NCBI GenBank assembly: GCA_039822105.1
Contig: JBCBMW010000013.1
Location: forward strand, 45,537 to 109,536
Length of the DNA: 64,000 bases
Direction of reading: 5' to 3'
Origin: Parvularcula sp039822105
Lineage (GTDB): Bacteria; Pseudomonadota; Alphaproteobacteria; Caulobacterales; Parvularculaceae
The position numbers and the translations under genes are program-made. This document shows, piece by piece, positions 26,947 to 35,951 of this stretch. How positions within the stretch are numbered: the first letter of the stretch is position 1; every line of letters starts with the position of its first letter. Under the pieces are notes generated by a model. That model made no database searches. It was not told the DNA's origin and saw only the letters and a list, made by a program, of their open reading frames with translations.

Positions 26947-26965
26947 GTCAGGCGCTTGGCCTGAC
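26947..26965. terminator. hairpin downstream of the acylase gene
   Basis: GTCAGGC-gcttg-GCCTGAC forms a perfect 7-bp stem with a 5-base loop, 43 bp after the acylase stop. There is no following T-run, so termination is only a possibility. Confidence 0.4.
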
Positions 26966-27070
26966 AACCTTACGTCACACCCTATAGCCGAAAGCCTTTG
27001 TATTGCTTTATTGTTTTTCGGTCAAAGAAGCCGCTAGGTCCGGCACACTCATCTGGAAGGAACGCCGCTC

Positions 27071-30000
27071 GTGAAGATCATGTCTCTGTCCGCCTCCGTC
27101 GCGGCGCTTGTCGCCGGATTCTCAGCCATGGCGGACGATACGCCGCTGGCGTCCCTGCCCCTCCGTGAAATGGGACCGGGCATCACCGGTGGCCGTATTT
27201 CTGATATCGCGATGATGCCTGGCGGCAATCACCATTACCTCGTGAGCACCGCGTCCGGCGGCATTTGGCTGACGGAGAACAACGGCACGACCTGGACCCC
27301 GGTCTTCGACGACTATGGCTCCTATTCGGTGGGCGTGATTGAGATTGCGCCGTCGAACCCGAACATCGTTTACGCGGGCACAGGTGAAAACAACGCCCAA
27401 CGCTCGGTTGCCTATGGCGACGGCGTCTACCGCTCAGAAGATGGCGGCAAGAGCTGGACCCATGTTGGGCTCAAAGACTCTGGCCATATCAGCCAGATCT
27501 GGGTGCACCCCAAAGACCCCAACACGGTGCTGCTCGCGGCCCAAGGCCCCCTTTGGAACAATGGCGGCGATCGCGGCCTCTATAAGACGACCGATGGCGG
27601 CGAGACCTGGGACCTCATCCTCGAGATCGACGAGTACACGGGGATCAACGAATTTGTTGTGCACCCTGATGATCCAGACCGGATCATCGCCTCGAGCTAT
27701 CAGCGTCGGCGCCATGTCTGGACACTGATCAATGGCGGCCCGGGATCTGGCATCCATCTCAGCGATGACGGCGGCAAGACCTGGCGCGAGGCACCGGGCG
27801 GTGCGCCAAGCGGTGAGCTCGGACGGATCGGCCTCGCGATGGCACCCTCCGCTCCGGACACAGTCTATGCGATCGTTGAAGCTGACGACGAGACCAAGGG
27901 TGTCTACCGAACAACGAATTTCGGCACGGTGTGGGAGAAGCGCTCATCCTTCATGACGACCAGCCCGCAATACTACAATGAAATGGTGGTCGATCCTCAA
28001 AACCCTGATCGGCTCTATGCGCTTGATACGTTCAGCTCCGTTTCCGAGGACGGCGGCAAGACCTTCAGTCGGCTGTCGATCAAAGCGCGCCATGTCGATG
28101 ACCACGCGCTTTGGATCGATCCTGACAACACCAAGCACATGATCATCGGCGGCGACGGCGGCGTTTATGAGAGTCACGATCGCGGCGAGACCTGGCGGCA
28201 TATGGACAACCTGCCGCTGACGCAGTTCTACCGCGCCAGCCCGGACAACGACTTCCCCTTCTACAATGTTTGCGGCGGGACCCAGGACAACAACTCACTG
28301 TGCGGACCATCGCGCACAACGGTGAAGCACGGGATCACGAACAGCGATTGGACGCTGATCCTTGGCGGCGACGGCTACAAACCGCAGAGCGACCCAGAAG
28401 ACCCCAACATCATCTACACCCAGTACCAATATGGTGGCCTCGCCCGCTATGACCGCCGCACGCAAGAACGCGTTTACATCGCGCCCATGGCGGCGGAGGG
28501 TGAAAATCAGTACAAGTTCAACTGGAACACACCGCTGCTGATCAGCCCCCACGACAAAGAGACGATCTACTACGCCTCCGCCTACGTCTTCAAATCCGAG
28601 GACCGGGGCGACAGCTGGGAGAAGATCAGCCCTGATCTCACCCGGCAGCTCGATCGCAACCAGCTGGAGGTGATGGATCGGGTCTGGAGCGTCGACGCGA
28701 TCGCCAAGAACGATTCCACCTCGATCTATGGCTCGATCATCGCGTTCTCTGAAAGCCCCCTCGAAGCAGGACTTCTCTTTGCGGGTACAGACGATGGCGT
28801 GATCAGCGTCTCCGAAGATGGAGGTGAAACCTGGCGTTCACGGCAGTTCTTCAACGGTGTGCCGGACATGGCGCTGGTCGAAGATATCGTGACCTCCGTA
28901 CACGATCCTGATGTCGCCTATGCTGTTTTCGATAACCACAAAAAAGGCGACTACGCGCCTTACGTCTTCAAAACAGAAAACCGCGGTCGTTCATGGCAAG
29001 AGATCGGCAGCGATCTGCCGGAGTGGGGCTCCGCTCACACGATTGCTGAAGACCATGTCGACCCCGACCTCCTCTTTGTGGGAACCGAGTACGGTCTGTT
29101 CTTCACCCAAGACGGCGGTGACGGATGGCACAAGATGACAGGCGGCCTGCCCACCATCTCTGTGCGCGACCTTGAGGTGCAGCGCCGTGAGAACGATCTC
29201 GTGATCGGCACGTTCGGTCGCGGTATCTATATCCTCGACGACTACAGCCCTCTGCGTACGGACGGTGATGCCCTCGACGCCGAGGCCACCCTCTTCCCGG
29301 TGAAAGATGCCTGGCATTATATCGAAGGGGATCGTTGGGGACCTTCTGGCGGAGCGCAAGCGTCGCTCGGGGACAACTTCTACTATGTCGAGAACCCGGA
29401 CCACGGCGCCGTCTTCACATTCCATCTGAAGGACGGATACGAAACCCGTCGCGACGCGCGGCTGGCGGAAGAAGCCGAGAAACTCGAGGCGGGTGACGAC
29501 ACGCCTTATCCGTCTTGGGATGATCTCAAAGCGGAAGACCGCGAAGAGGATCCAGCTGTTATCGCAGAAGTGATGAATGCTGACGGTGAGGTTGTTCGAC
29601 GCATCGACGCTCCGTCCTCGAAGGGCCTTCACCGCATCTCGTGGGACATGCGTCACGATACGCCTGATCCGGTCTCTCTGACCCCGGTGGAACGGCCCCT
29701 CTATGGTGACAACCGCGGACCGATGGTGTCGCCGGGCAGCTATAGCGTTCGTTTGGTCAAGCGCATCGACGGTGTTGAGGAGGCTCTCACTGAACCGCAA
29801 AGCTTTGAGCTGAAACCCCTCGACCGCAGCCCGGAAGCCGCCGAGGACGCACAGGCGCGTGAGCAGATGCATCTCGCCATGCGCCAGTTGGTTGTCGCCG
29901 TCTCAAGCGCATCGGAAAAAGCCAGCGATGTCAGTGAGCGGATCACCTATGCCAAGGCTGCTCTTGAGCGGGCACCGTTTCACGACGAGGCCCTACGCAA

Positions 30001-30316
30001 CGAGCTGGTGGCACTGACCTCCGAGCTCGCTGACGTGGAAGAAACGCTCTACGGTGATCGCACACGGAGCAGCCGGAATGAGCCTTCACCCATGGGCCTT
30101 AGGAATCGTGCAGAAGGCCTTCGCGGCTCAACATGGGGCAGCCTGTCGGATGTCGGCGGGCAGCACCAGGAGCAAATGGAAATCGCCGAAGCGCAGTATG
30201 ATGAGGTGCGCGAGGCACTCACGGGCCTCGAAGATCGCCTCGACGATATCGAGAACGCTCTCACCGACCGCGGCGCGCCATGGAGCCCAGGCCGCGACCT
30301 TCCCGCCATCGATTAA
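27071..30316 (+). CDS. secreted sortilin/VPS10-type BNR beta-propeller protein
   Basis: A 1081-residue exported protein with signal peptide MKIMSLSASVAALVAGFSAMA. It is built largely of Asp-box (BNR) repeats, such as SEDGGKSW, TTDGGETW, SDDGGKTW, SEDGGETW and TQDGGDGW, arranged as in sortilin-type ten-bladed propellers, covering about residues 30-740. The C-terminal third is acidic and helical with no recognised domain. Similar proteins are often annotated as glycosyl hydrolases, but no catalytic residues are apparent. GTG 27071 is used because GGAAGGA precedes it; ATG 27080 is the alternative. A long hairpin follows the stop. Confidence 0.85.
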   Translation: MKIMSLSASVAALVAGFSAMADDTPLASLPLREMGPGITGGRISDIAMMPGGNHHYLVSTASGGIWLTENNGTTWTPVFDDYGSYSVGVIEIAPSNPNIVYAGTGENNAQRSVAYGDGVYRSEDGGKSWTHVGLKDSGHISQIWVHPKDPNTVLLAAQGPLWNNGGDRGLYKTTDGGETWDLILEIDEYTGINEFVVHPDDPDRIIASSYQRRRHVWTLINGGPGSGIHLSDDGGKTWREAPGGAPSGELGRIGLAMAPSAPDTVYAIVEADDETKGVYRTTNFGTVWEKRSSFMTTSPQYYNEMVVDPQNPDRLYALDTFSSVSEDGGKTFSRLSIKARHVDDHALWIDPDNTKHMIIGGDGGVYESHDRGETWRHMDNLPLTQFYRASPDNDFPFYNVCGGTQDNNSLCGPSRTTVKHGITNSDWTLILGGDGYKPQSDPEDPNIIYTQYQYGGLARYDRRTQERVYIAPMAAEGENQYKFNWNTPLLISPHDKETIYYASAYVFKSEDRGDSWEKISPDLTRQLDRNQLEVMDRVWSVDAIAKNDSTSIYGSIIAFSESPLEAGLLFAGTDDGVISVSEDGGETWRSRQFFNGVPDMALVEDIVTSVHDPDVAYAVFDNHKKGDYAPYVFKTENRGRSWQEIGSDLPEWGSAHTIAEDHVDPDLLFVGTEYGLFFTQDGGDGWHKMTGGLPTISVRDLEVQRRENDLVIGTFGRGIYILDDYSPLRTDGDALDAEATLFPVKDAWHYIEGDRWGPSGGAQASLGDNFYYVENPDHGAVFTFHLKDGYETRRDARLAEEAEKLEAGDDTPYPSWDDLKAEDREEDPAVIAEVMNADGEVVRRIDAPSSKGLHRISWDMRHDTPDPVSLTPVERPLYGDNRGPMVSPGSYSVRLVKRIDGVEEALTEPQSFELKPLDRSPEAAEDAQAREQMHLAMRQLVVAVSSASEKASDVSERITYAKAALERAPFHDEALRNELVALTSELADVEETLYGDRTRSSRNEPSPMGLRNRAEGLRGSTWGSLSDVGGQHQEQMEIAEAQYDEVREALTGLEDRLDDIENALTDRGAPWSPGRDLPAID

Positions 30317-30323
30317 CGTCTTT

Positions 30324-30357
30324 GGCGCTGGAGCCTGCCGTTCAGGTCTCCAGCGCC
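30324..30357. terminator. long GC-rich hairpin, probable bidirectional terminator
   Basis: GGCGCTGGAG pairs perfectly with CTCCAGCGCC (10 bp), and CTG/CAG extends pairing into the loop. It sits 8 bp after the stop of the propeller gene and 26 bp from the 3' end of the convergent permease gene, exactly where a shared terminator would be. No long T-run follows on either strand. Confidence 0.6.
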
Positions 30358-30382
30358 ATGCACCCTGGCTCTCGGTATCCGC

Positions 30383-31821
30383 CTAAAATGATCCAAAGAC
30401 GCTGGCCATGATCAGCACAGCGACCAGTGCCAGCAGCGGTCCAGCGCAAGCGACCATGAAAACATCACCGTAGCTTTGGCGGTGGTTGAGGCCACAAATC
30501 GATAAAAGCGTGATGACCGCGCCGTTATGGGGCAGCGCATCGAGGCCCCCTGTCGCAATTGATGTGACACGGTGGAGCGCCTCAGGACTGATGCCCTCGG
30601 TCAACGCCTTCGCGAGATAGGTGTCGCCAAGCGCATCAAGAGCGATCCGCATACCCCCTGATGCTGAACCTGTGAGGCCCGCAAGCACGTTGGTCGAAAG
30701 CGCGAGGGAGACAAGCGGCGACCCGCCGACACTCTCGATCAGTGACTGGACAAGCTCAAACGCTGGCAAGCTCGCGACCACCGCGCCAAAGCCCACGAGG
30801 CTCGCGGTGTTGAAGATCGGGAGGACGGCCGCGTTGGCCCCTGCACCGACTGACGCCACGGGCGCTGACAGTCGGGACCAGTTCGTCACCATCAGAAACG
30901 CGATCGCGAAGCTCAGGGCCAGGATGATCGCCCAGATCCCGCGAACATTTTCGATCCGCGTCGCGCCACAGCGAGGTAGGCGCTATCGACGCGCGGCAGC
31001 ACCTCAACGGCGAAGAGATAGTTGGCCGCGATAACGATCACGATCGGCGCAAGGGCCAGCCAAAAGTTGGGCCGCCCCGGTGCCTCGGCATCGCACGCCC
31101 TCGCCATCTCCGCGAGATCATAGCCCTCGCCCTGCGTCATGGTTCGCGGATCCGTGCCCAAGGAGATGTCCTTGAGCGGATCGCCATAGCCCTCCCCCGC
31201 CGCCCTGGCGCGACGCGCGCGAAAGCCGAGCCACGACAGCCCAAAGCCCGCCATGATCAGTGCTGCGATCACCCCGAGGCCCGGCGCAGCAAAGGGCGTG
31301 GTCCCAAAATACGGCATCGGAATGGCGTTCTGGATCGCCGGCGTGCCCGGAAGCGCTGTCATCGTGAAGGTGAACGCGCCAAGCGCGATCGTCGCCGGGA
31401 TCAAACGCTTGGGAATGTTGGCACGCTGAAAAAGTGCGGTCGCCACGGGGTACAGCGCAAAGGCCACGACAAAGAGCGAGACCCCGCCATAGGTCAACAA
31501 TGCGCAGGCCGCGACGATCGCCATCATCGCCTGCCCGGCGCCAAAGGCCCTGGCGATGCCGTCAGACAATGCCTCCGCCGCGCCGGTTTCGTCCATCAAC
31601 CGGCCAAAGATCGCCCCGAGCAAAAACAGGGGGAAGTAGTCAACGATGAACGCCCCGGTGGCGGGCATAAAGACCTGGGTGTAGGTCGCGAGCAGCGGCG
31701 CAAGTGAGAAAAGCGCCGCGACCAACGCGCAGCCCACGGACAAGGCAATCACGTTCCACCCGCGATAGGCGAGCCAGATCAAGAGCCCCAGCGACAGGAG
31801 CGCTCCGAACAAACCGAACAT
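30383..31821 (-). pseudogene. GntP-family permease with an apparent frameshift
   Basis: Two adjacent minus-strand frames together encode one GntP-family membrane transporter of about 480 residues. The N-terminal frame (31821 to about 30965) gives MFGLFGALLSLGLLIW, FLLGAIFGRLMDETGAAEAL and TALPGTPAIQNAIPMPYFGT, then runs into a stop. The second frame continues with NVRGIWAIILALSFAIAFL and SASGGMRIALDALG, ending at 30383. Reading across needs one base added (or two removed) in the GC-rich stretch near 30965-30975, after DSAYLA. GntP proteins import gluconate-like acids or hydroxybutyrate. The break may be genuine decay or a sequencing error; the rest shows no decay. Confidence 0.8.
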
Positions 31822-31847
31822 AGGGGGTGGTACCGGGCCAAGTTTAC

Positions 31848-31868
31848 GGAGCGAGTCGCGCTCGCTCC
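31848..31868. terminator. hairpin between lipoprotein gene and permease gene
   Basis: GGAGCGAG-tcgcg-CTCGCTCC is a perfect 8-bp stem with a 5-base loop in the 65-bp gap. It would end transcription of the minus-strand lipoprotein gene before the permease. It lacks a T-run. Confidence 0.5.
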
Positions 31869-31886
31869 GACTTTGTCAGTGAGCGA

Positions 31887-32450
31887 TCAACCGCCAGAGA
31901 ATGGCAATGATGACTTGTGCACCACCATGCGAAGATCGCCCTCGACATCTTTGATGTAGCCGATGGTGTATTCGACCTTCACATCCTCACCCCTGGATGG
32001 CGTGAAGAAATAATTCCCCATGGCGACCGCCATGGTGCAGCTGTTGTTCGTGATCCCAGCATTCTGCCAGCGGACGTTTGTCCAAGGACGAAGAGCGAAG
32101 CCGCTGTCTTCCGGATACGCCTCGTTACCGCCAACGAAGTAAGACAACGCGCCATCGAAAGACGCCCTGAACTGCTCATCGGCAGCCAAGGTCGGTTTGA
32201 ACAGCACCAAGCTCAGATCATAGGCGTAAAACCTATTGATGTGGTCCGATGCGGCTTTTGAATAGTCACCGCCCTGGGAATACACCCGACCGATGTCGAC
32301 AATACCCTCACCCCAAGCGACTTGAGCCGCCACAACCTCTTGTTCGGTGATGCACTCATCGCTGTACTGAGCGAAACCTGTGGTTTGATTTGATTCAGTC
32401 ACGCACGCGGCCAAACCCGCAAACGCTATACTCATGACGAAGATTCTCAT
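31887..32450 (-). CDS. lipoprotein of the SnoaL/NTF2-like family often labelled phosphoribosyl-AMP cyclohydrolase
   Basis: A 187-residue lipoprotein: MRIFVMSIAFAGLAAC gives a lipobox (LAAC) with Cys16. The mature part matches a proteobacterial family with the segments VAWGEGIVDIGRVYSQGGDY, DGALSYFVGGNEAYPEDSGF and VAMGNYFFTP...KVEYTIGYI, and an NTF2-like fold is expected. Some members carry the label phosphoribosyl-AMP cyclohydrolase, which this protein does not support, as no HisI metal motifs are seen. Real role unknown. A hairpin follows its stop. Confidence 0.7.
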   Translation of the reverse strand: MRIFVMSIAFAGLAACVTESNQTTGFAQYSDECITEQEVVAAQVAWGEGIVDIGRVYSQGGDYSKAASDHINRFYAYDLSLVLFKPTLAADEQFRASFDGALSYFVGGNEAYPEDSGFALRPWTNVRWQNAGITNNSCTMAVAMGNYFFTPSRGEDVKVEYTIGYIKDVEGDLRMVVHKSSLPFSGG

Positions 32451-32696
32451 CGGCCATTCCTTAGTTCAATGGGTCCAGAACTCTCGAAGAAATAGTACGC
32501 CTTCTGATGGCTAGATAGCGACTTTCGAGGTTTTGGGAAGCTGAGTTAGGCAGTTGCCGAAAGGCGGGTGAGACCATACATTGTTGCTAACTGTGTGGAG
32601 TTGCGTCACAAATCGGTCATCTTGCGGCAAGCTCCGCGCTATTGTTGCGCGGCGATCAGCTGTATTCGTCGTTATGCGTCACTCGGAGAGCCGCTC

Positions 32697-33389
32697 GTGT
32701 CCTTGGGCCGGATTGAACGTTTCGTACTGTCCATCCTGATGCTGACGGCCACCGGCGCTGTTGCACAGGACACGGAGAGCGATTTTCAGTCGTGGAACGC
32801 CATTGCCGTTGCAGGCCCTGTGGCTGACGACAGTCGTCTTCTTTTTTGGTTCGACGGGCATGCGCGCTACCGCGATGATGCGTCCGACCTCGGCGTCACC
32901 ATTTTGCGCCCTGCGATTGGCTGGCGCGTCGATGAGAGCCTCGATCTTTGGGCCGGCTACGCTCGTGTGGTCTCACGCAGCGACGATCGGCCGAACATCG
33001 AGGAGGATCGTTTTTGGCAGCAGGCGACATATCCCATGCGGCCGATTTTCGGCGGCAGTGTCGGTGGACGCTCCCGGCTTGAGCAGCGCTTCCGCAACAG
33101 CGGTGAAGACACGGGCTGGCGGTTCAGGCAGTTCATCAGGTGGGCCAGACCCGTTTCAGGGACCAATTTCTCCGTGGTCGCATGGGATGAGATCTTCATC
33201 AACCTGAACGACGCCGATTGGGGCCAGCGGGAAGGTTTCGACCAGAACCGCCTTTTCATCGGTGGGGCGTGGCATCTCGACGAGCGGACACGGATCGAGG
33301 CGGGTTATCTCAACAATATCCTCGATACACCCGGCACGGATGAACAAACCAATCACAATCTCTCTCTGACGCTGTTCTGGGCCTTATAG
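32697..33389 (+). CDS. DUF2490 outer-membrane-like protein
   Basis: A 230-residue exported protein. The GTG at 32697, with GGAG upstream, gives a proper signal peptide (MSLGRIERFVLSILMLTATGAVAQ), whereas the longer open frame does not. The mature protein has alternating hydrophobic/polar strands, SDFQSWNAIAV at the start, RLEQRF in the middle and a terminal aromatic-ended strand (LSLTLFWAL), all typical of DUF2490 beta-barrel-like proteins. Function unknown; outer-membrane location is inferred. It converges on the Fic gene with a 2-bp gap. Confidence 0.8.
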   Translation: MSLGRIERFVLSILMLTATGAVAQDTESDFQSWNAIAVAGPVADDSRLLFWFDGHARYRDDASDLGVTILRPAIGWRVDESLDLWAGYARVVSRSDDRPNIEEDRFWQQATYPMRPIFGGSVGGRSRLEQRFRNSGEDTGWRFRQFIRWARPVSGTNFSVVAWDEIFINLNDADWGQREGFDQNRLFIGGAWHLDERTRIEAGYLNNILDTPGTDEQTNHNLSLTLFWAL

Positions 33390-33391
33390 GG

Positions 33392-34030
33392 CTAGCTCTG
33401 CCCCCTACCCCGGCGCCAGGCAGCAAGGTCGGAACCATAGGTCTTCAGAAGAGCCCGCATCATCTGAGCCGACGGCGTCCAATCGCCCTGCATCGCCGCT
33501 GCACTGGCCTCAGCATAGAGCCGTTCAGCAGGGCGAGGGCGGAGCCGGACGAAGGGCGGGAGGCCATACCGGACAGCGACAAAGTTGGCCCATAGCCGCG
33601 CCGTTCGGCCATTTCCATTGGCAAACGGATGAATGCGAACCCACTCCGCGTGCACCCATCCGCAAAGATCGAGAACGGCGTTGACCTGATCTTCCGATGA
33701 CGCCCCTTCAGCGGGGATGACGGTATCAAGCTCTGCCATCACTTCGTTCAGGACACGCTCAAATTGTGACTGAGCATCAGCGACTCCCGCCACGGGTGTT
33801 CCCGCGTGAGGACCGACCCTCACCTGGCAGGTCTTCAGCCCCTGTTCGCCACGATATCGGCCAATATAGGCCGGGTCCGGTACATCGAGACCATCCATGA
33901 TGCGGCGATGCCATGAACGCGCCATCTCTCGCGATATCGGCTTACGCCGAACAGCCGTGGCTTGAATATCAGCGGCAATTGCTCTGAGGTTGTCCCGAAG
34001 CCGACCGCTGTCGGCATCCCAGTCAGGCAT
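33392..34030 (-). CDS. Fic-family AMP-transferase toxin
   Basis: A 212-residue Fic protein. The core motif HPFANGNGRTAR (residues 139-150) contains the catalytic His and all nucleotide-binding residues of HxFx(D/E)GNGRxxR, with Asn in place of the acidic residue. An N-terminal helical region precedes it. The expected activity is transfer of AMP, or another nucleotide, to a target protein. No inhibitory (S/T)xxxE(G/N) helix is evident in the protein itself. The gene overlaps the upstream small gene by 8 bp, consistent with an antitoxin-toxin pair. Confidence 0.88.
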   Translation of the reverse strand: MPDWDADSGRLRDNLRAIAADIQATAVRRKPISREMARSWHRRIMDGLDVPDPAYIGRYRGEQGLKTCQVRVGPHAGTPVAGVADAQSQFERVLNEVMAELDTVIPAEGASSEDQVNAVLDLCGWVHAEWVRIHPFANGNGRTARLWANFVAVRYGLPPFVRLRPRPAERLYAEASAAAMQGDWTPSAQMMRALLKTYGSDLAAWRRGRGQS

Positions 34031-34352
34031 TCGCCAAAAGTGTCCTGACGCGACCTTGAACAGAGCCCTCTTCGATAGCGAGATCGTCTTCTAGAGGATC
34101 CGTATGCGCTGCTTCTGCATCCGCAAACATCGCCCAGCCGTCTTTAAAATCCGGATCCTCGCGGCGATAGGCACGCAATTGCGCGAGGGTTTGTTCCATA
34201 TCGAGCGCGGCGGCTTCGCTCTCGGCCTGCACATACTTCGAAACGGCTTCCGCAGCGATGTCGTTCATGCTGCGATCCACAACATCACTCAACAAAGACA
34301 AGGCCTTATAGAGGGGTTCGTCCAAGCGCAGTGTGAAGGGTTTCCGTTCCAT
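34023..34352 (-). CDS. probable antitoxin partner of the Fic protein
   Basis: A 109-residue acidic protein. Residues 1-45 (MERKPFTLRLDEPLYKALS...) resemble a ribbon-helix-helix DNA-binding N-terminus: a short basic strand followed by two helices. The remainder is acidic and helical, as in antitoxins that hold a toxin. The ATG at 34352 fits this; the upstream extension is not conserved. It precedes and overlaps fic by 8 bp, the standard antitoxin-first order. Whether it carries the Fic-inhibiting motif could not be established. Confidence 0.7.
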   Translation of the reverse strand: MERKPFTLRLDEPLYKALSLLSDVVDRSMNDIAAEAVSKYVQAESEAAALDMEQTLAQLRAYRREDPDFKDGWAMFADAEAAHTDPLEDDLAIEEGSVQGRVRTLLANA

Positions 34353-34357
34353 GAGAC

Positions 34358-34393
34358 CCAATATAGCGGTATCGGCCGTGATGTCAATATTGG
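34358..34393. promoter_or_regulatory. candidate autoregulatory operator of the Fic module
   Basis: CCAATA at 34358 and TATTGG at 34388 form an inverted repeat just upstream of the antitoxin start. The right arm contains the 8-bp palindrome CAATATTG, and GTGAT/ATCAC arms flank it. RHH antitoxins usually bind such sites over their own promoter. AT-rich relative to neighbours. Inference only. Confidence 0.4.
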
Positions 34394-34534
34394 CTTTTGA
34401 TATCACGCTGCCGCATAGCGCCGATCGCGCCGGACCACAAGCACGCATCACCCCTTACGCATTCGCCCCAATTGTGGGCTTGGCCCCCGCCACACACGTT
34501 TGGCCGAGTGACCGAAGACTTGGAGCGTCTGTCC

Positions 34535-35047
34535 ATGCCCTCTGCTGTGTCTCAAGAGGATCTCGTTGCCATCACGAAGCGGGACTACCGCAAACTGAAA
34601 GATCTCATCGGCGGGATCAGCGCCTCGACAGCGATGACGAAAGATGAGGACGATACGTCGATCAAGGACGTCATTGCCCACCGCGCCCACTGGATCGATC
34701 TCTTTTTTGGGTGGTACACCGACGGGCTTGAGGAGAAGGAGGTCCACTTCCCCGCGAAGGGTTACAAATGGAACCAGCTCAAGGCCTACAACGCTGACCT
34801 TCGCCAGCGACAGAAGAACCTCACCTGGGCCAAGGCCAAGGCATATCTTGATGAGGCACACAGACGGCTGCTCGCCTTTATGGAGCAGGCCTCTGATGAC
34901 GATCTCTTTAGCGGCCCCATGAAAGGGGCGAACAACCGCTGGACGCCAGGGCGGTGGGCAGAGGCCGCAGGACCCAGCCACTATCGGTCCGCCGCGAAAT
35001 ACATCCGCAGTCGGCTGAGAGCGTTGAACACTCAACCGCCCAGCTAA
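34535..35047 (+). CDS. ClbS/DfsB-family four-helix-bundle protein
   Basis: A 170-residue protein of the DUF1706 family. Segments KLKDLIGGIS, SIKDVIAHRAHWIDLFFGWYTDG, PAKGYKWNQLKAYN and FSGPMKGANNRWTPGRWAEAAGPSHYRSAAKYIRS (in part) follow the ClbS pattern. ClbS protects colibactin producers against the toxin's cyclopropane warhead; most homologues are uncharacterised. The ATG at 34535 has GGAG 11 bp upstream. It diverges from the Fic module and is followed by an SMR transporter. No colibactin-like synthesis genes are present. Confidence 0.82.
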   Translation: MPSAVSQEDLVAITKRDYRKLKDLIGGISASTAMTKDEDDTSIKDVIAHRAHWIDLFFGWYTDGLEEKEVHFPAKGYKWNQLKAYNADLRQRQKNLTWAKAKAYLDEAHRRLLAFMEQASDDDLFSGPMKGANNRWTPGRWAEAAGPSHYRSAAKYIRSRLRALNTQPPS

Positions 35048-35201
35048 CCAGACCGATCGTCCCCGAAGGCGGCCAGCGCCAGAACTGGACGCCGCGATCA
35101 GTATCGACTACTCCGTTCACCGATGCCCCGCGAGGACGACCTCGCCGACGAGACCACGGGGCCCATGCATGGGACGACCCTGCTTACCTCGGCGGTCGAT
35201 C

Positions 35202-35522
35202 ATGCCCTGGATCATTCTTCTTACCGCAGCGTCAGCGGAAATCGGCTGGGTGCTTCTTTTGAAAAAGGCCGTGGCCGCCGGATCGGTCGGTTATGGCACG
35301 GCCGCTGTTGTCGTCTTGCTCGTCAGTGTCGGGTTGTTGGGGGCCGCGCTCCGTGACCTGCCTATGGGAACGGCCTACGCTGTGTGGACAGGCCTCGGGG
35401 CGCTCGGCATTGCGTTAATCGGCATCGCCTTTTTTGGGGAAAGCGTTGCGCCTCTTCGCCTGTTCTTCCTTGCCCTGCTGATTATCGCGCTCACGGGGCT
35501 CAAGCTATCCACGCCCAATTGA
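35202..35522 (+). CDS. small multidrug resistance (SMR) family transporter
   Basis: A 106-residue inner-membrane protein with four hydrophobic helices. The essential membrane glutamate lies in SAEIGWVLLLKKA, equivalent to Glu14 of EmrE, and AYAVWTGLGALG near residue 62 is the SMR signature. The pattern is closer to SugE/Gdx (guanidinium export) than EmrE, but this cannot be settled here. The ATG at 35202 removes a non-conserved 11-residue extension. It is 17 bp ahead of an ACT-domain gene on the same strand. Confidence 0.88.
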   Translation: MPWIILLTAASAEIGWVLLLKKAVAAGSVGYGTAAVVVLLVSVGLLGAALRDLPMGTAYAVWTGLGALGIALIGIAFFGESVAPLRLFFLALLIIALTGLKLSTPN

Positions 35523-35539
35523 ACCCAAAGGACCGCGTC

Positions 35540-35935
35540 ATGACTGGTGAAACCAATCTCGACCTCCTCATCAGCAAGATGGAGCCGGTGCTCCGTCCGG
35601 GGATTTTCGTCTTCGCGACCTTCGCCCGAGGCACCATGCCGGACGGCCTGGATCCGATCATGGTGTTTGAAGAAGCCGAAGGCACCACCGCGATTATGGA
35701 CCAAGCCGTCGCTCTCGAGCGGCAAATCGATGCTGTCTTCCCTTCACGGATGATCACGCTGAACATCCACTCATCGCTAGACGCCGTGGGTTTCATGGCC
35801 AGGATAGCGACAGCCCTTGCCAGCGAGGGGATCGGCGTCAATCCGGTCGCTGGCTATTATCACGACCACCTGTTTGTCCCGCAGGAACGCGCAGACGATG
35901 CCGTCGCTGCGCTTCGTAAGCTGATCAAAACTTGA
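35540..35935 (+). CDS. ACT domain-containing protein (DUF2241 type)
   Basis: A 131-residue protein with tandem ACT-like folds. GIFVFATF near the start and FPSRMITLNIHSSLDAVGFMA then ATALASEGIGVNPVAGYYHDHLFVP are the hallmark segments of the ACT_7/DUF2241 family. Likely a small-molecule (amino acid) binding protein; ligand unknown. ATG 35540 is preceded by AAAGGA. Probably co-transcribed with the SMR gene. Confidence 0.82.
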   Translation: MTGETNLDLLISKMEPVLRPGIFVFATFARGTMPDGLDPIMVFEEAEGTTAIMDQAVALERQIDAVFPSRMITLNIHSSLDAVGFMARIATALASEGIGVNPVAGYYHDHLFVPQERADDAVAALRKLIKT

Positions 35936-35951
35936 TGAGGCTGCAGATCAC

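Noticed and set aside
31887..32450. HisI-type phosphoribosyl-AMP cyclohydrolase
   Set aside because: Related proteins carry that label, but the HisI metal and active-site motifs are missing and the protein is a lipoprotein; kept as an NTF2-like lipoprotein.
34535..35047. Colibactin-like toxin biosynthesis linked to the ClbS homologue
   Set aside because: No polyketide or non-ribosomal peptide synthase is present in the window; ClbS homologues are widespread without such clusters.
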